A stretch of 64,000 nucleotides of DNA from Adiantum capillus-veneris (lineage: Eukaryota > Streptophyta > Polypodiopsida > Polypodiales > Pteridaceae). The notes beneath the pieces were generated by a model. That model ran no database searches. It saw only the letters and a list, made by a program, of their open reading frames with translations, and was not told the origin of the DNA. Of the stretch, positions 11,801-22,778 are shown one piece after another. Location: contig CM043964.1 in assembly GCA_014529385.2 (NCBI GenBank), forward strand, positions 106,518,087 through 106,582,086, written 5' to 3'. A program made the translations under genes and the position numbers. Position 1 is the stretch's first letter. Every line of letters begins with the position of its first letter.

Positions 11801-12419
11801 AACCTAGTTACTCCGCCCTACATGCTATTTCTAGCCTAATCTCAAAGTTTCATCTCATCTGGATATCCAAACCCAAGTCAAAATCCCAAACTTATCCAAG
11901 TACTCTGAGCAAGTGCAAACATTGTCCTAACTTCCAATCCAAAGGTCTAAACCTAAAAACTTTGATACCATAACATCTACTAATCATGATGATCCTAATG
12001 GTACAAAGAAAAGTCAATTTGGCATCCAAAATGTAAAGTAATTTTTTTTAAAGCTTATGATCTCAAGAATGTTCACAAAAACAATGAGGTAGAGTACTTG
12101 GCTTTGCAGTTGGGGTTGAAGTAGTGTACAGAGTGTAGTATTTCTAGACTCATAGTGAAAGATGATGCTCCCTTGTTCATTAAGTAGCTTTTGGGGCAAT
12201 GGCATGTAAAGAGGGATTCTCTTAAGCATTGGTTTAGTCCCATTAAAAATTTGTTTAATTTTTTGCAGCGATTCAATTTAAGCATGTCAAGATAGAGCTA
12301 AATTAGATGGCAAATCAGTTGTCTAGTAATCGTGTGTGAGGTGCATGTAGTAGGTGTACATGTGGCACCAGCCATGTATGTAGTAGTAGGTAGAGAGACC
12401 TTGAAAGAGGTTGATGATT

Positions 12420-13620
12420 TTTTGGGTACAAGTTAGTGTTCACTAGATATATCAAAGTTGCATAGGAGGATAATTGTTTAGAAAGCTTGCATGTTCACTC
12501 TTGTGGGAAAAATTTGATGGTTTATGGTCATGATGTGTTACTGAGGAGAGTCGTCTACAAAGTGAAAATTGGAATGGTTTTGGAGCAATGTCATAAAGAG
12601 AGTTGGCATCAATGCAAAGATAAGTTACTTTTTTCATATTCTTAAAGCTGGTTTCTAGTGGTCTTCCATAGTGCATGATGTTCATTATTGTTGCAAGACT
12701 TACCATAGGAGTGCAAAGGCTTGTAGTAGAATCACGGGGCTGGGGGGGGGGGGGGGGGGTATTATTATTGTTTAGAATGAATTCGAGAAGTGGGATTTGG
12801 ATGCCATTGGTCCTCGTCCAAAATCAGCTAGTGGGTTGAGGTAAAGGCAATTTTGTCAGAATTTGTCTTCGATCATATTTGTTTGTCATTTTGAAGTAGC
12901 TTGGGTTTTGATCTATGATAGATATCAAGGATTTCAAGAAAGGTAGTGAATAAATTGGCTAAGAAGCTGGGTATCTAGCATGGTTTTCATCACCTTACCA
13001 TCCTCATTGAAATAGTTTGGTTGAGAGTGAAAATGGACAGAGTGTCAATGCGCTCATGAAGTATGTTTATAAATAGGTTGAAGAATGGGAGGCTAATATG
13101 ACAAAGTGCTATTGGGCTTACATGATATCTTATAAATTTGCTAGTAGCTTTACTCCATTTGATTTGGTTTATGGTGGAAAAAAGAGAGTGTTGCATGTGC
13201 ATGCTCAATTAGGTGCATTAAATGTGTATGGTGAGTTAATACATCTCAGTAATATTTTTCATAGGACATGATCACTTGCCTTGAGACATTGTAGATGAAT
13301 AGATAAGTAGTGGTGGACTTTTATGTGAAGCAGAGGGAGAAACAAATTGTGAAGTTTAATTAGAGCTTGTCAAAGAAGAAGATACACGAGGAAAACTCAG
13401 TGTTGAAATAAAAGAGCTACCTGGATTTCACACCTTCCAGAAGAATTGTAAGAAGAATGGATTGGACTATAAGGTACACAAGACTTTTCCAAATGGTACC
13501 TACCAGTTGGTGTGGATGAACGCTAAGCATCTCGATCATATAGTCAATGGAGGGAAGCTCAAGCTATACTTTGACAAGGAGTTGGTACCAGATGTGCATC
13601 AAGTTATGACTGAAGGAGTT
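12420..13620 (+). pseudogene. Decayed Gypsy integrase
   Basis: Reading three plus-strand frames in turn recovers a Ty3/Gypsy integrase. The zinc-finger region near 12540-12720 keeps WWSS..VHDVHYCCKTYH-like spacing, with one stop. The start of the catalytic core near 12780 reads EFEKWDLDAIGPRPKSAS. Near 12990-13190 come PYHPH, NSLVESENGQS and FTPFDLVYGGKK. The carboxy-terminal GPY/F-type module near 13480-13620 reads FPNGTYQLVWMNAKHLDHIV and NGGKLKLYFDKELVPD. Many stops and frameshifts show great age. RT and gag were not found between 11800 and 12420, so much of the element has been deleted. Confidence 0.82.
12742..12759. repeat. Poly-G run, 18 bases
   Basis: An uninterrupted run of G lies inside the integrase relic. 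Such a run is prone to sequencing length error. Confidence 0.95.
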
Positions 13621-13639
13621 GGGCAACGAACTTGAAGGA

Positions 13640-14140
13640 GTTCTATAGAATTTGAGAAGAAAACTTTGTACATATAGTTGTATTTTTTTTTCTTTTGCTC
13701 CATGGATTGCTCAAAATTTTGTAATTTCAAGTTCAATAAACAACTTTTTGGTTGAACATAAATGTTCAACGAGTGGGTTGGGCAACGATGGTGCAACCAA
13801 AGTGTGTTAATGGCAAGAAAGGTGGAGATGTCTATCGTATGGTATGCCAGAGTGCCAAAATAGGTATGAAGACCACGTGCAGCCAAGGGGATCTAAGTTT
13901 TTATATTTTTAGTGGTTTTTAAAGCCAAAAGTTCTTGCTTTGGGGTTAGTAAGAAGGAATGCTTAAGTGGAAAAAAGTGCAGGTTTGAAGGTGTATGTGG
14001 TGCTCTTCAAAGTGATAAGTGTTCCCATGATATAATTCTTATCATATTTAGTATTTTTAGTCATGGACCAAACTTGTCAATTGCGTACATGCGTGATCAT
14101 TGATGGGGTGATTGCCAATGAGAGGAACACCATAAAGTCT
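13640..14140. other. 3' untranslated or LTR-like remainder of decayed Gypsy
   Basis: No gene is present. The stretch follows the integrase relic and contains a GTTCAATAAA string near 13730 that resembles a polyadenylation region. Part of it (13650-13745) resembles 63480-63580 near the right edge of the window, suggesting a shared repeat family. A purine-rich string near 13815-13828 could be an old polypurine tract. Confidence 0.35.
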
Positions 14141-14149
14141 AGGAGATAA

Positions 14150-14328
14150 GGATTTAGCGTTTTGACCGACCGAGTGTGTGCGCTCGTATGCAAATGGAAT
14201 GACCCACATAAAAGCCATTATAACGTAGATTTTGGATCCTTCTCAAAGATACTAATGCAAAGTTCTCTTGCTCTCTTTTATCTCTTCTCTTATCCTCTTG
14301 TTGTCTAGGGGTGTGAGTGTGTGTGAGC

Positions 14329-14422
<94 letters not shown>

Positions 14423-14646
14423 GTGCATGATCAAGCATCGATGGTGATACAGTGGCAATAAGGTGATTGAGCAATAGAGGCAAGATCCTTCTTCAATGCA
14501 GCCTGGGATTGTCTCTTCAACAATGACGCAGAGAGGTGGTTGACACACCATCCACACTTGTTGAGATTTTTTTCAGCAAGATTGTGTGATTGCATCCTTT
14601 GTGGCTTGGACATGGCACATGGCAAGGCCCCTATTGTTGGAATTTT
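14150..14646 (+). repeat. Degenerate LTR related to Gypsy-1 LTR
   Basis: The layout follows the Gypsy-1 LTR step by step: CATAAAAGCCA promoter-like site (about 14206), CTCTTGCTC near 14268, a GTGTGAGTGTGTGTGAGCATGAGAG microsatellite zone, GGTGATTGAGC, GTTGACACACCATCC, CCTTTGTGGCTTGG and GGCACATGGCAAGGCCCCTA, which match words in the same order at 21425-21800. Identity is patchy and the left end cannot be fixed. The (GA)n run at 14331-14419 is an expanded version of the short GA tract in Gypsy-1. Confidence 0.6.
14331..14419. repeat. (GA)n microsatellite
   Basis: About 89 bases of uninterrupted GA inside the degenerate LTR. The open frames crossing it are repeat artefacts. Confidence 0.97.
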
Positions 14647-14664
14647 TGACGCTACTCCTAGGGA
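14647..14664 (+). other. Very degenerate Asp-type primer-binding site
   Basis: TGACGCTACTCCTAGGGA follows the LTR relic after TTTT, exactly where Gypsy-1 has ATTTTTGGCGCC. Eleven of 18 bases agree with the Asp site, so the call rests on position more than on identity. Confidence 0.4.
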
Positions 14665-14964
14665 ACATGTTGTGCATCAAGCTTTAGGTGTAGACTGTTG
14701 TCGTGCCACTCCGCTTCCATGATAGGAAAAAGAAGTAAAGGATGTAGATTAGGTTTATTTGAGGACTATAAGTTTATTGAGAAATGGTCAAGGCTTGATA
14801 ACAAGCAAGTTCAATATTGATATGTATGCCAAATATGGTGCTTTGTGATGCTTGGTTGATTATGTATGCCATGAAGGTGGATTTTGGATAGCCATGTTGT
14901 GTTGGCAATGCCTTGGTCATTATGTATGTTAAACGAGATGCCCTTATGAAAGCACATAAATTTA

Positions 14965-16151
14965 TTAATGTGATTTCAGTTCAAATGTCATCCATCGAAA
15001 CATGTTGAACGCCAGCTTGTTAACTGAGTGAGAAGTGAAGGCCTTTTGTGAAATGCAATTACCTATACTTGCATCTTGAGGGTATGTGGCACTATCCAAG
15101 ACATTGATAACAACAAAATTCACGATGATATTGTCAGTGAGGGGTTGCTGAAAATGGAAATTGTGCAAGGCATTGCCTTGGTCGATTGAATATGGTGTAC
15201 CTAAGTAATATGTCCACCCATTGGGGTATAGTGGCCGCCCACCCATAGGCCGCCCACTAAAGTGAAGAGGGGAGGTGCCTTTATACGAAACCTTGTGATT
15301 AAGAAAGATCACTTCATCCTCACCTTTGTGACATTTTTTGGGATTGAGTTGACCTCCCATGTTGTAAAGTTTCTTCAAATCTTCTTCTACCTTTTGTAGG
15401 TGCAATGATTTTGCGCTATAAATACAAAAATAATCAATAAAAACTCTAATGGACTTTCCAAAGAGTGCTTGAAACACCATGTTCATGAAGCATTGTAAAG
15501 TTGCAGGAGCATTCGTAAGGCCAAATGGCATGACTCTAAAAGCAAAGCAGCCCGAGGGAGTGATGAAGGTTTTTTTCAATTGATCCTCCAATGCAATACC
15601 TATTTGAAAGTAGCTCGAGTAGCCATCACACAAAGTATACTTCTCATGGCCAACTACCTCATTTAGTATCTCATCTTGAAATGGAAGGGGAAAGTGATCT
15701 TCCTTGGTTGCCTCATTGAGCGGCCTATAATCAACATACTCTCCACTTCCCATTCTTTTAAGGAGTGACCACAAATGGAGAGACTCACTTTGAATTCTCC
15801 ACGGGATCTATAAAACCTGCTGGTAGAGCTTCCTTACCTCCTTGAGAAGGGCTTGCTCCTTGATAACTCCTACCTTCATAGCTTTTGTGCCTTAGGTGTG
15901 GCGTCAAGCTTTAGCTTGATTTTATGTTGCAGATGATCTACTCCACGTACATATGTGTAGTCATTAGAAAAAAGCCTAGGAAACTTCCTTAGCACACCTT
16001 TAAACTCCTCTCTTTCTTCCTCTATAAGTGTTTTTGACAACATATCTTCTAGCATCCCTTTATCTTGTGCCCCTTGGTTCTCTTGGGGACCTACCTCCTC
16101 CAAGCCATGACAAGAGGTCTCTTGGTTGTTTTGCCTAGAACTTACCCCCAT
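14965..16151 (-). pseudogene. Gypsy relic reverse transcriptase
   Basis: The minus-strand frame at 15876-16151 shows the region before RT. The frame at 14965-15774 is the RT itself: EYVDYRPLNEATKEDHFPLP, KYTLCDGYSSYFQIGIALED, KKTFITPSGCFAFRVMPFGL and TNAPATLQCFMNMVF. The catalytic box reads VFIDYFCIYS, so the second Asp of the usual YxDD is Tyr and the enzyme would be dead. After about 15250 the translation stops resembling a Gypsy connection domain, so a rearrangement or deletion probably lies there. The relic is a separate element from Gypsy-1 and Gypsy-2. Confidence 0.88.
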
Positions 16152-16380
16152 GACTTCAATGGAAGACTCCTCTTTTGTAATGCTACCACTACTTTCTTAT
16201 TCTGGGGGACTCTCGGTCCAGTCTTCCTCCGTCTCACTTTGAGATGATTCTTCATGGAGCTCCTCGTGGTGTTGCTCCTTCATGTCAAAGACAAACTTCT
16301 TGTGATTGTCATTTTTGCAAATCAACTTTTCACTTTTGCAATATCCTACAAAGCTTGCATTTTCATTAGCCATGGTCTTC

Positions 16381-16640
16381 CTAGGATAAATGGATAGCCA
16401 TGTCCCTTGATCGACATAACATAAAAATCAATAGCCTTCTTAATGCCAAAGGCCTCCACAAAAACTTTTTACAAATTCCTACACACCTAGCTTTGCTATT
16501 GTTTGCCATCTTGACTTTGATTTCAAGTGTCTCGTGGATGTGCATGCCCAGTCTTTGCATGAGGCCCTCTATCATGATGTAAATTTATGCACCCCCATCC
16601 ATTAGACCTTTCCTAACCAACCTTCATTTGATGTAACAAT
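16381..16640 (-). pseudogene. Gypsy relic protease
   Basis: On the minus strand the string KGLMDGGA near 16590-16615 is a retropepsin active site of the plant Gypsy type, followed by one stop and then EGLMQRLGM and IKVKMANNSKARCVGICK. It lies between the gag and RT relics, as expected. Confidence 0.7.
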
Positions 16641-17349
16641 CTGACATAGGTGTAATATCCTCATTCGCTTTAGCTTGTGCAATCTTCACAACATGCAAAT
16701 TCTCTTCAACTTTCTCCTAGTGCTCACTGCCTTTGTTAAATCCCTCTTAACTTGTGGACACAAGGCAATAACTTAGGCCATGAGATATCAGGACCCTTAC
16801 CTCTCATGTCTTCCAATAAGTTGTATGGAGCCATACCATGTCCAAGTGGGAAGCCTTGGAGGTTGATACGATATCGAATCCTCTTAGCTTTCTTCATCTC
16901 CTTCACCTTCTTCCTCGCCCATGGTCACTTTGTGATATAACTCCTTCTTTCTCCTTACCTTTGACACGGCCATGATTGATGTCATTTGCTTCCATGTCCA
17001 CCTCATTTGAATTTGTCACCTCTACCACATGCACATTTGGATCTAGCAAAGATGGAATTCCTTCCACTCCTCCTCGTGGTTGAGGTCTCGCTGCATTTGG
17101 CCTTTGCAAAAGCATGGGTTGTTGACTAGTTCCTTCACCTACATTTAACACTAGATAATTCAAGTTAAGCCTCCTTGGCTCCCCACGGGGCCAAGGAAAA
17201 GCATACATCCCATGTACAACTTGTTTGCAATTCCAATGCTGTAATACTTGCTTGGGAGGTGGCTCTTGTTCCTCAGCTTTCTTTGTTTGTCCCTTGGGAC
17301 CTACAACTTGTGCAAGGTGAATTTACAAGTTGCTTAAGGATTGTTCAAC

Positions 17350-18037
17350 TTTTCAATTACCTCAGCCATTACCTCAAGCATATCCTTGGAAGTTGATGCT
17401 TGTGTTGTCTCTTTACGTCTAGGACCCTCAGCTGAAAGCTCTCCTTGAATCCACTTCAATTTTCTATACTTCAAAGCAGCCCTAGTTTCGACAACAGTAA
17501 AGGTGGAGGGTACACCTATCTCAAATTTTACCTTGAGTGTGGGAAATAGACCCGCTATGAATCTCTCCTTCTTTAGAAATTCTGCACCATCCCCAGGGTT
17601 AGCAATATTCCTTACGCATATAGCCCAAAGACGTAGAAACTCCTGCTTGTAGTTGTATTAGTCATCTAAGTCTTTTTGCTTGTGGGAAAAATATGTTGCC
17701 ATAGTTTTTGAGTGTTTTGGGCTTTGAAAAAGTATCACTTGAAGTGATCCGATACCTCCCTATAGATTCCTCTAACTTCCCTCGACAGAGAGGAAAACCA
17801 CGTACTAGAATATTTCCTCAGAACTACCTCAAAAATTTCTAAGCATTCCTCATTACCTATCAGCCTTTTGATGTGGCAAGCCATTTTGAAATTTGCTAAG
17901 AATAACTTGGCATCCTCGCCAGGCTCTCCAAAAAAGAGAGGACATCCTGACATTTGGCGTTGGGCCTCCATCGAAACAATTTCAAAGTGAAAGCACCTTT
18001 CTTTTGTTTTCTTTCTTAAACTAACCTTCACACACAA
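17350..18037 (-). pseudogene. Gypsy relic gag
   Basis: The minus-strand frame at 17735-18037 contains CPLFFGEPGEDAKLFLANFK and a capsid-like stretch through WFSSLSREVRGIYREVSDHF. The reading continues in another frame over 17400-17700 with YNYKQEFLRLWAICVRNIA and FLKKERFIAGLFPTLK, typical of plant Gypsy capsid. The run of motifs gag, protease, RT in order shows one decayed minus-strand element. The region between (16640-17350) is proline- and charge-rich and I could not place a zinc knuckle. Confidence 0.75.
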
Positions 18038-18039
18038 TG

Positions 18040-19300
18040 TTTGCTAGGTTGCAATCTATTCTAAAGAAAAATAAAAATGTGCACATCAATGATGTGTGAT
18101 AGTCAATAACAAGAAAGATGAGAGGTTGTGGGGATGCAAGGATTTCACCTGCCCTTTGAGCACCATACATTATCAAAAATGGATCTTGTTACTAATGGCA
18201 ACGTTTATCTTAATATGTGGTGTACATTGAAATGGATAAATCTCTATTCTTGGTCCATTATCCATGGTGTATGCATAGCCTAATGCTTAAAATAGAACAA
18301 AAATATAAACACTCAAATTAAGATTGTACCTAATGAGAGGCAATATAAACGGATTCATTGATGTATTTATTTTTGCTAATCTATGAGGATCTTGAATTCT
18401 ACAAATGACACGTTGGAATTATAGCAGTGCAAACAATGATGTGTACTTTTTGACTTGCAATAAGATGAAGGGATAATATAAATTTTTGTTATTCATGCAA
18501 CCTACTTGGCTACACAAAAGCCTACGCAATATGAAATGAAAATATACAGAAAGCCCTCCTTAGTGAGAGCATCAAAATTGAGGTGGTCCTGGGCGGGGAA
18601 CAAGAGAAACGACCTCTAAACTCTCCTCAAGGATCTTGTGCTGCTCAATTGGGGATGGGGCAACAAAAAGCACAAGGCACAACAACAAAGCCACATCCAA
18701 ACCTAAACAAGAAAAGGGGCACCACCTAGTTATAAAGGATGCGAATTAGGACGCAAGCAGATTTTGTCACGACCAAAAGAGGCACATCAAAACACACACA
18801 AACAATTCCACACAAAGACATGTACCAAGTGGAGTAAGAATTTATGTAGAGAAAAGGAAGAGAGAGAGGAATGGAGTATGTGCAATACCTGGTTTGCAAC
18901 TTTGCAATATGAAATTTTTTGTTGAGATGTTTTCACGGAGCTTGTACACAACTAAACCAATGCTTAGTGAATGCTAACCATTGCCATCACAAACACCAAG
19001 TGTGAAGATCACAAAGTAGTCACTATACCTAAGTCTCTCCTCGCGCATATAGTGTTGGGGTGCTATGTGGGAGATATGAGATTAGAGATCCGAGATGAGA
19101 GATGATTTACACAAAGGAGAGGGGCCTATTTATAGGTTGGAGACCGCTCATTAAGGTTATTGGTAACCCTATTTTACAAGCTAATCAAATTGAGATTATG
19201 ATTTTTTTGAATATCAAAACATTGCGGGCCTTCTTTGTCTACTTGAGTATGGATGTGGGCTCAAGAGAGAGCATTATTGATGGTGGATAAGGTGAAAGTA
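18040..19300 (-). other. Leader and probable 5' LTR of the minus-strand Gypsy relic
   Basis: No coding sequence is seen. On the minus strand CCTATAAATAGGCCCC (about 19123-19138) is a good TATA box, and the DNA between it and the gag relic would be transcript leader. I could not find a clear primer-binding site or a partner LTR, so the extent is uncertain. Confidence 0.4.
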
Positions 19301-19312
19301 GAGTTTTAAGGG

Positions 19313-19314
<2 letters not shown>

Positions 19315-19359
<45 letters not shown>

Positions 19360-19400
19360 AGAAGAAGAAGAAGAAGAAGAAGAAGAAGAAGAAGAAGAAA
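19315..19400. repeat. (GA)n then (GAA)n microsatellite
   Basis: About 40 bases of GA repeats run directly into about 46 bases of GAA repeats. Confidence 0.96.
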
Positions 19401-19528
19401 AGAATTCTAACGTTGTAGGAAACTACCCCAAGAGAATGAAATGAGGGAATCCTTGTGATGGTGAAGCTTTAAAGAAGTTGGACTCACCCTTAGGCAGGTT
19501 CTGCTCGAAGTAGCCCTCCCTTCCTCAT

Positions 19529-19542
19529 CCCCCCCCCCCCCC
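19529..19542. repeat. Poly-C run, 14 bases
   Basis: A homopolymer of C inside otherwise ordinary AT-rich DNA. Confidence 0.9.
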
Positions 19543-19608
19543 ACCAATTTTGAGTAACAAATCTTGAGTTAGACTTGTTAGATTGATCTCTAAGATCCCT
19601 CCTCATGA

Positions 19609-19609
<1 letters not shown>

Positions 19610-19695
<86 letters not shown>
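19610..19695. repeat. (AT)n then (AG)n compound microsatellite
   Basis: About 43 bases of AT repeats are followed by about 42 bases of AG repeats. Confidence 0.96.
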
Positions 19696-19698
<3 letters not shown>

Positions 19699-19799
19699 AA
19701 AAATCCCTTTATAGCCCAAATGTAGTAGAATTGTGATCAAAATTCCCTTATGAGGAAAAGGTCCAGCATATGCGAGATTTATTTGAAGGTATAAATTGT

Positions 19800-19851
19800 C
19801 TTCTTCTTCTTCTTCTTCTCTCTCTTGCTCTATCTATCTATCTATCTATGT
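19800..19851. repeat. (CTT)n and (ATCT)n short repeats
   Basis: A short CTT tract, a CT patch and about five copies of the tetranucleotide CTAT lie next to each other. Confidence 0.85.
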
Positions 19852-20015
19852 GTGAGAGTAGTCAACCCATTGTTTCATCACAAGGAAAACCCCGCTTATC
19901 ATCTTTTACCAAAAATTGAGAATAATTCAACGTGAGCAGTTGTCAAAAATCAACCTCTCTTTGATCTCTTTGTCTCTCTTTCTCTCTCCCCCTATCGTCC
20001 TTTCATTGATCAGTG

Positions 20016-20023
20016 CCTCTCTC

Positions 20024-20075
<52 letters not shown>

Positions 20076-20086
20076 ACACACACACA

Positions 20087-20165
<79 letters not shown>

Positions 20166-20179
20166 ACACACACACACAC
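20016..20179. repeat. Duplicated (CT)n-AGACACACAC microsatellite
   Basis: A CT tract ending in CAGACACACACACAC occurs twice in a row (tract ends near 20074 and 20163). The compound unit itself has been duplicated, so this is more than simple dinucleotide growth. Open frames on both strands here are artefacts. Confidence 0.93.
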
Positions 20180-20183
20180 GCAC

Positions 20184-21220
20184 TCTTGCACTGATCGTGG
20201 CATATCTACCATCCCAAAAGGAGATTCATACAAGCAATCGTGCTCATGCCAAATCTGATATTGGCCCAGCTTTGTCGTAAGCAAGCAAGCGCCCTCTCTT
20301 CATAGAAACATACTCAATGTTTGAGTTTTTGTTAGTGTCTCTATTATGTGCGTGCACGTACATACATGCATTCATTGTAGTAGCCGACAAATTTGGGGAG
20401 GAAGGACAGTAGCACAAGTGTTTAATGTTCATCAATTTTTCAAGCACTTTAAAAAAGGGTATAAAAGTGTCTCTATATGGATATTTTTAAGGTTTTAAAA
20501 TATAAACTTACACAATTTAAAAAAATAAAATATTAATATTGGTCTCCAAAAAAGCCCTTGAAAAACAAAGCCAAATATATCTTCAAAAATTAGATTTTCA
20601 TTAAATGACAAATCTCCCCCAAAATTGTCTTTTTCTTGTTACGTTATGTGGACTTAAACTTGTGCATTTACTTTATGTAAAGTAGAAATTCTTTTGACTT
20701 TCCATTTCCAAAAGGCTTTCCATTTCGTGCAATGTTACCCTTACTTTTGCATGTTAAATCTTTTTACCCCTTCACTTTTGTTTTTGGAGAATTACCTACA
20801 ACTTTGAAATCACAACATGCACAGACTCAACCCCCGCAGGTGGAGGCAATCCGACTTTTAAGGTGAGTCTTTCCGATCGAATAAAGTTGGCCAAACCACA
20901 TGGGAAACACTCCTAGGGCCTAGAAAATGGTTTTGAATGGTCAAGGGATGTTGAACCCACCACCTTTGAACTCACAAGTTATGACTCTTCCAACTAAGCT
21001 AGCACAGTCATTGACTACCTCTTCACTTTTTCATTTTAGATTGGAAGTTTTTGTAAGTTTTTTTTTGCAGTCAACCTGGATACCCTTTCCTTCCCTGAAA
21101 ATTTTAAGCTCCATTATACATAGTATAGCTCACGCAACCCATATTCAATGGGTCTTGCTCGCTCTTACCAATTGTGCATGTATGTGTCTATCTTCATACA
21201 TCTTTCCATGACACATGGTA
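20184..21220. other. No gene seen
   Basis: AT-rich DNA between the microsatellite cluster and the Copia-B insertion. Short frames have no recognisable motifs. Confidence 0.5.
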
Positions 21221-21234
21221 TTTATTGTTACCAT

Positions 21235-21517
21235 TGTTAACCCTCACGGCACACGGACACCCTATGATCTATAAACGTTGTATTATTTAGAGTCAGGTAG
21301 CGGGCTTGTCGGACCAATAGGAACAGGGTAAGGGTGATCGCCGATGACAGGCGCACTCTAACTGGAATATTCAAGGAGTTAGTTGGCTAAGTATGGGCGC
21401 CCAAGTGTGAATGGGGTGAGCTCATATAAAAGCCACTAAACCTAATTTTTACTCATTCTCTCATTGTGCAATAGAAGCTGCTCTTGCTCCATCTCCACCT
21501 TCTCCTTCACCATCTCC

Positions 21518-21562
<45 letters not shown>

Positions 21563-21805
21563 TGTGAGAGAGAGTGTGAGAGTGTGTGTGTGATCGAGCG
21601 TTGCGGCGGCACGACGGCGGCGAGGCGGTTGAGCGCGGCGTAGCGGCGTCTCCCTCTTCTTCGCGGCACGGGAATCCTTCATTCGCAACTACGCAGGAAG
21701 GTGAGTGACACACCATTCTTCCTTGTGAGCTTGTCTGTTGTATGACTGTGTGCTAGGAGCCTTTGTGGCTCGCATACGGCGCGTAGCAAGTCCCTAGCCG
21801 TGACA
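21235..21805 (+). repeat. Gypsy-1 5' LTR
   Basis: 571 bp, TGTTAACCC ... GTGACA. A TATA box, TATAAAAG, lies at 21425-21432. A (TG)n run of about 40 bases (21521-21560) and a GA/GT zone follow the expected transcription start. It sits directly after the ninth base of the Copia-B LTR. Confidence 0.97.
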
Positions 21806-21809
21806 TTTT

Positions 21810-21827
21810 TGGCGCCGTTGCCGGGGA
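21810..21827 (+). other. Gypsy-1 primer-binding site, Asp tRNA
   Basis: TGGCGCCGTTGCCGGGGA, four bases after the LTR, is the complement of the 3' end of plant tRNA-Asp, a common primer of Athila and Tat elements. Confidence 0.93.
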
Positions 21828-22778
21828 GCTGCTGCGCGTGAAGCTCCAATGGCGACCTGTAAATTGTATTGAAGCTATTTTTTATGTAGGAAAGGCGCGG
21901 CTTAAGTTTGATTATTGTTGTTATGCAAAAACAGTAGAGAAAGACACAATGTTGTTGATTGCATTCAAGTTTTCTGTGTTCTGTTAAGCTCTGTTTTGCT
22001 AGTTCTATTAAGCTCAGATTTCAGCTTACACAGTTAGCATTTCTTGCGTTTCTTCGTTTTTTGCATTTTCTGGTTTGCACTGCACAGTTCTGTCAAGTTT
22101 CAATTTTCTGCATTTTCTGTGTTTTCTGGTCTGTGCACAGTTAGGCGCACAGTTAGTTAATTAAGTAGGTTAGTAATTAGGTGAACCACTGATTAGCAGG
22201 TCAGTAGGTAGGTGGGACAGTAAATAGTTAGGTGAGGTCAACGTGCACCAAAACGCGTACCAAATAATATCCCAAAAAAAAAAAAAATCGAAAAATAAAA
22301 ACGTGAGTGAGTGAGGTTATAAAAACGGACGGGAAAAAATCAAAAATATGTAAGCATGAGTGACTGGGGGGATCACTAAAATTTTGATCGGGATCGGGAT
22401 CATTTCCCCAAGCCCAAGCCCAGGCCTCAGTCCTATGATATATACTAGACTCACTCTTATATATATACCCTACCCCCTCAAGAGGGAATGAGAGCATGTG
22501 GGGCAAGTCCTCCACTCTCCTCCCTTCTCTTCCCACTTGCACCCTTAGACTTGCTATTTGGAGCCTAGTTCCCAACTAGGAAAAGACTGTTTCGGGCTTT
22601 TCTGGAGCAAAATAGAATTCGCGTCCCTCCTAGCGATACGCTCGTTTCGAGCTATCACACGGCCCATTCCACGACACGCTCTAAAATATCTAGCAAAAAA
22701 ACAAACAAAAAACACGCAAAAAACTAGTCACAAGGCCTCCTAGAGCAGCTTGTTGACACTTTAGGGTATCAAAAGCAC
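21828..22778 (+). other. Gypsy-1 untranslated leader
   Basis: About 950 bases without a long frame. It is pyrimidine-rich, with partial repeats of TTTTCTGxxTTxxCACxGCACAG (near 22060 and 22110) and an AT-rich TATATATA string near 22460. Nothing coding is seen on the plus strand. Confidence 0.7.

Noticed and set aside
21810-21827. tRNA gene at the Asp-like sequence
   Set aside because: Only the complement of the tRNA 3' end is present, without cloverleaf arms. It is a primer-binding site.
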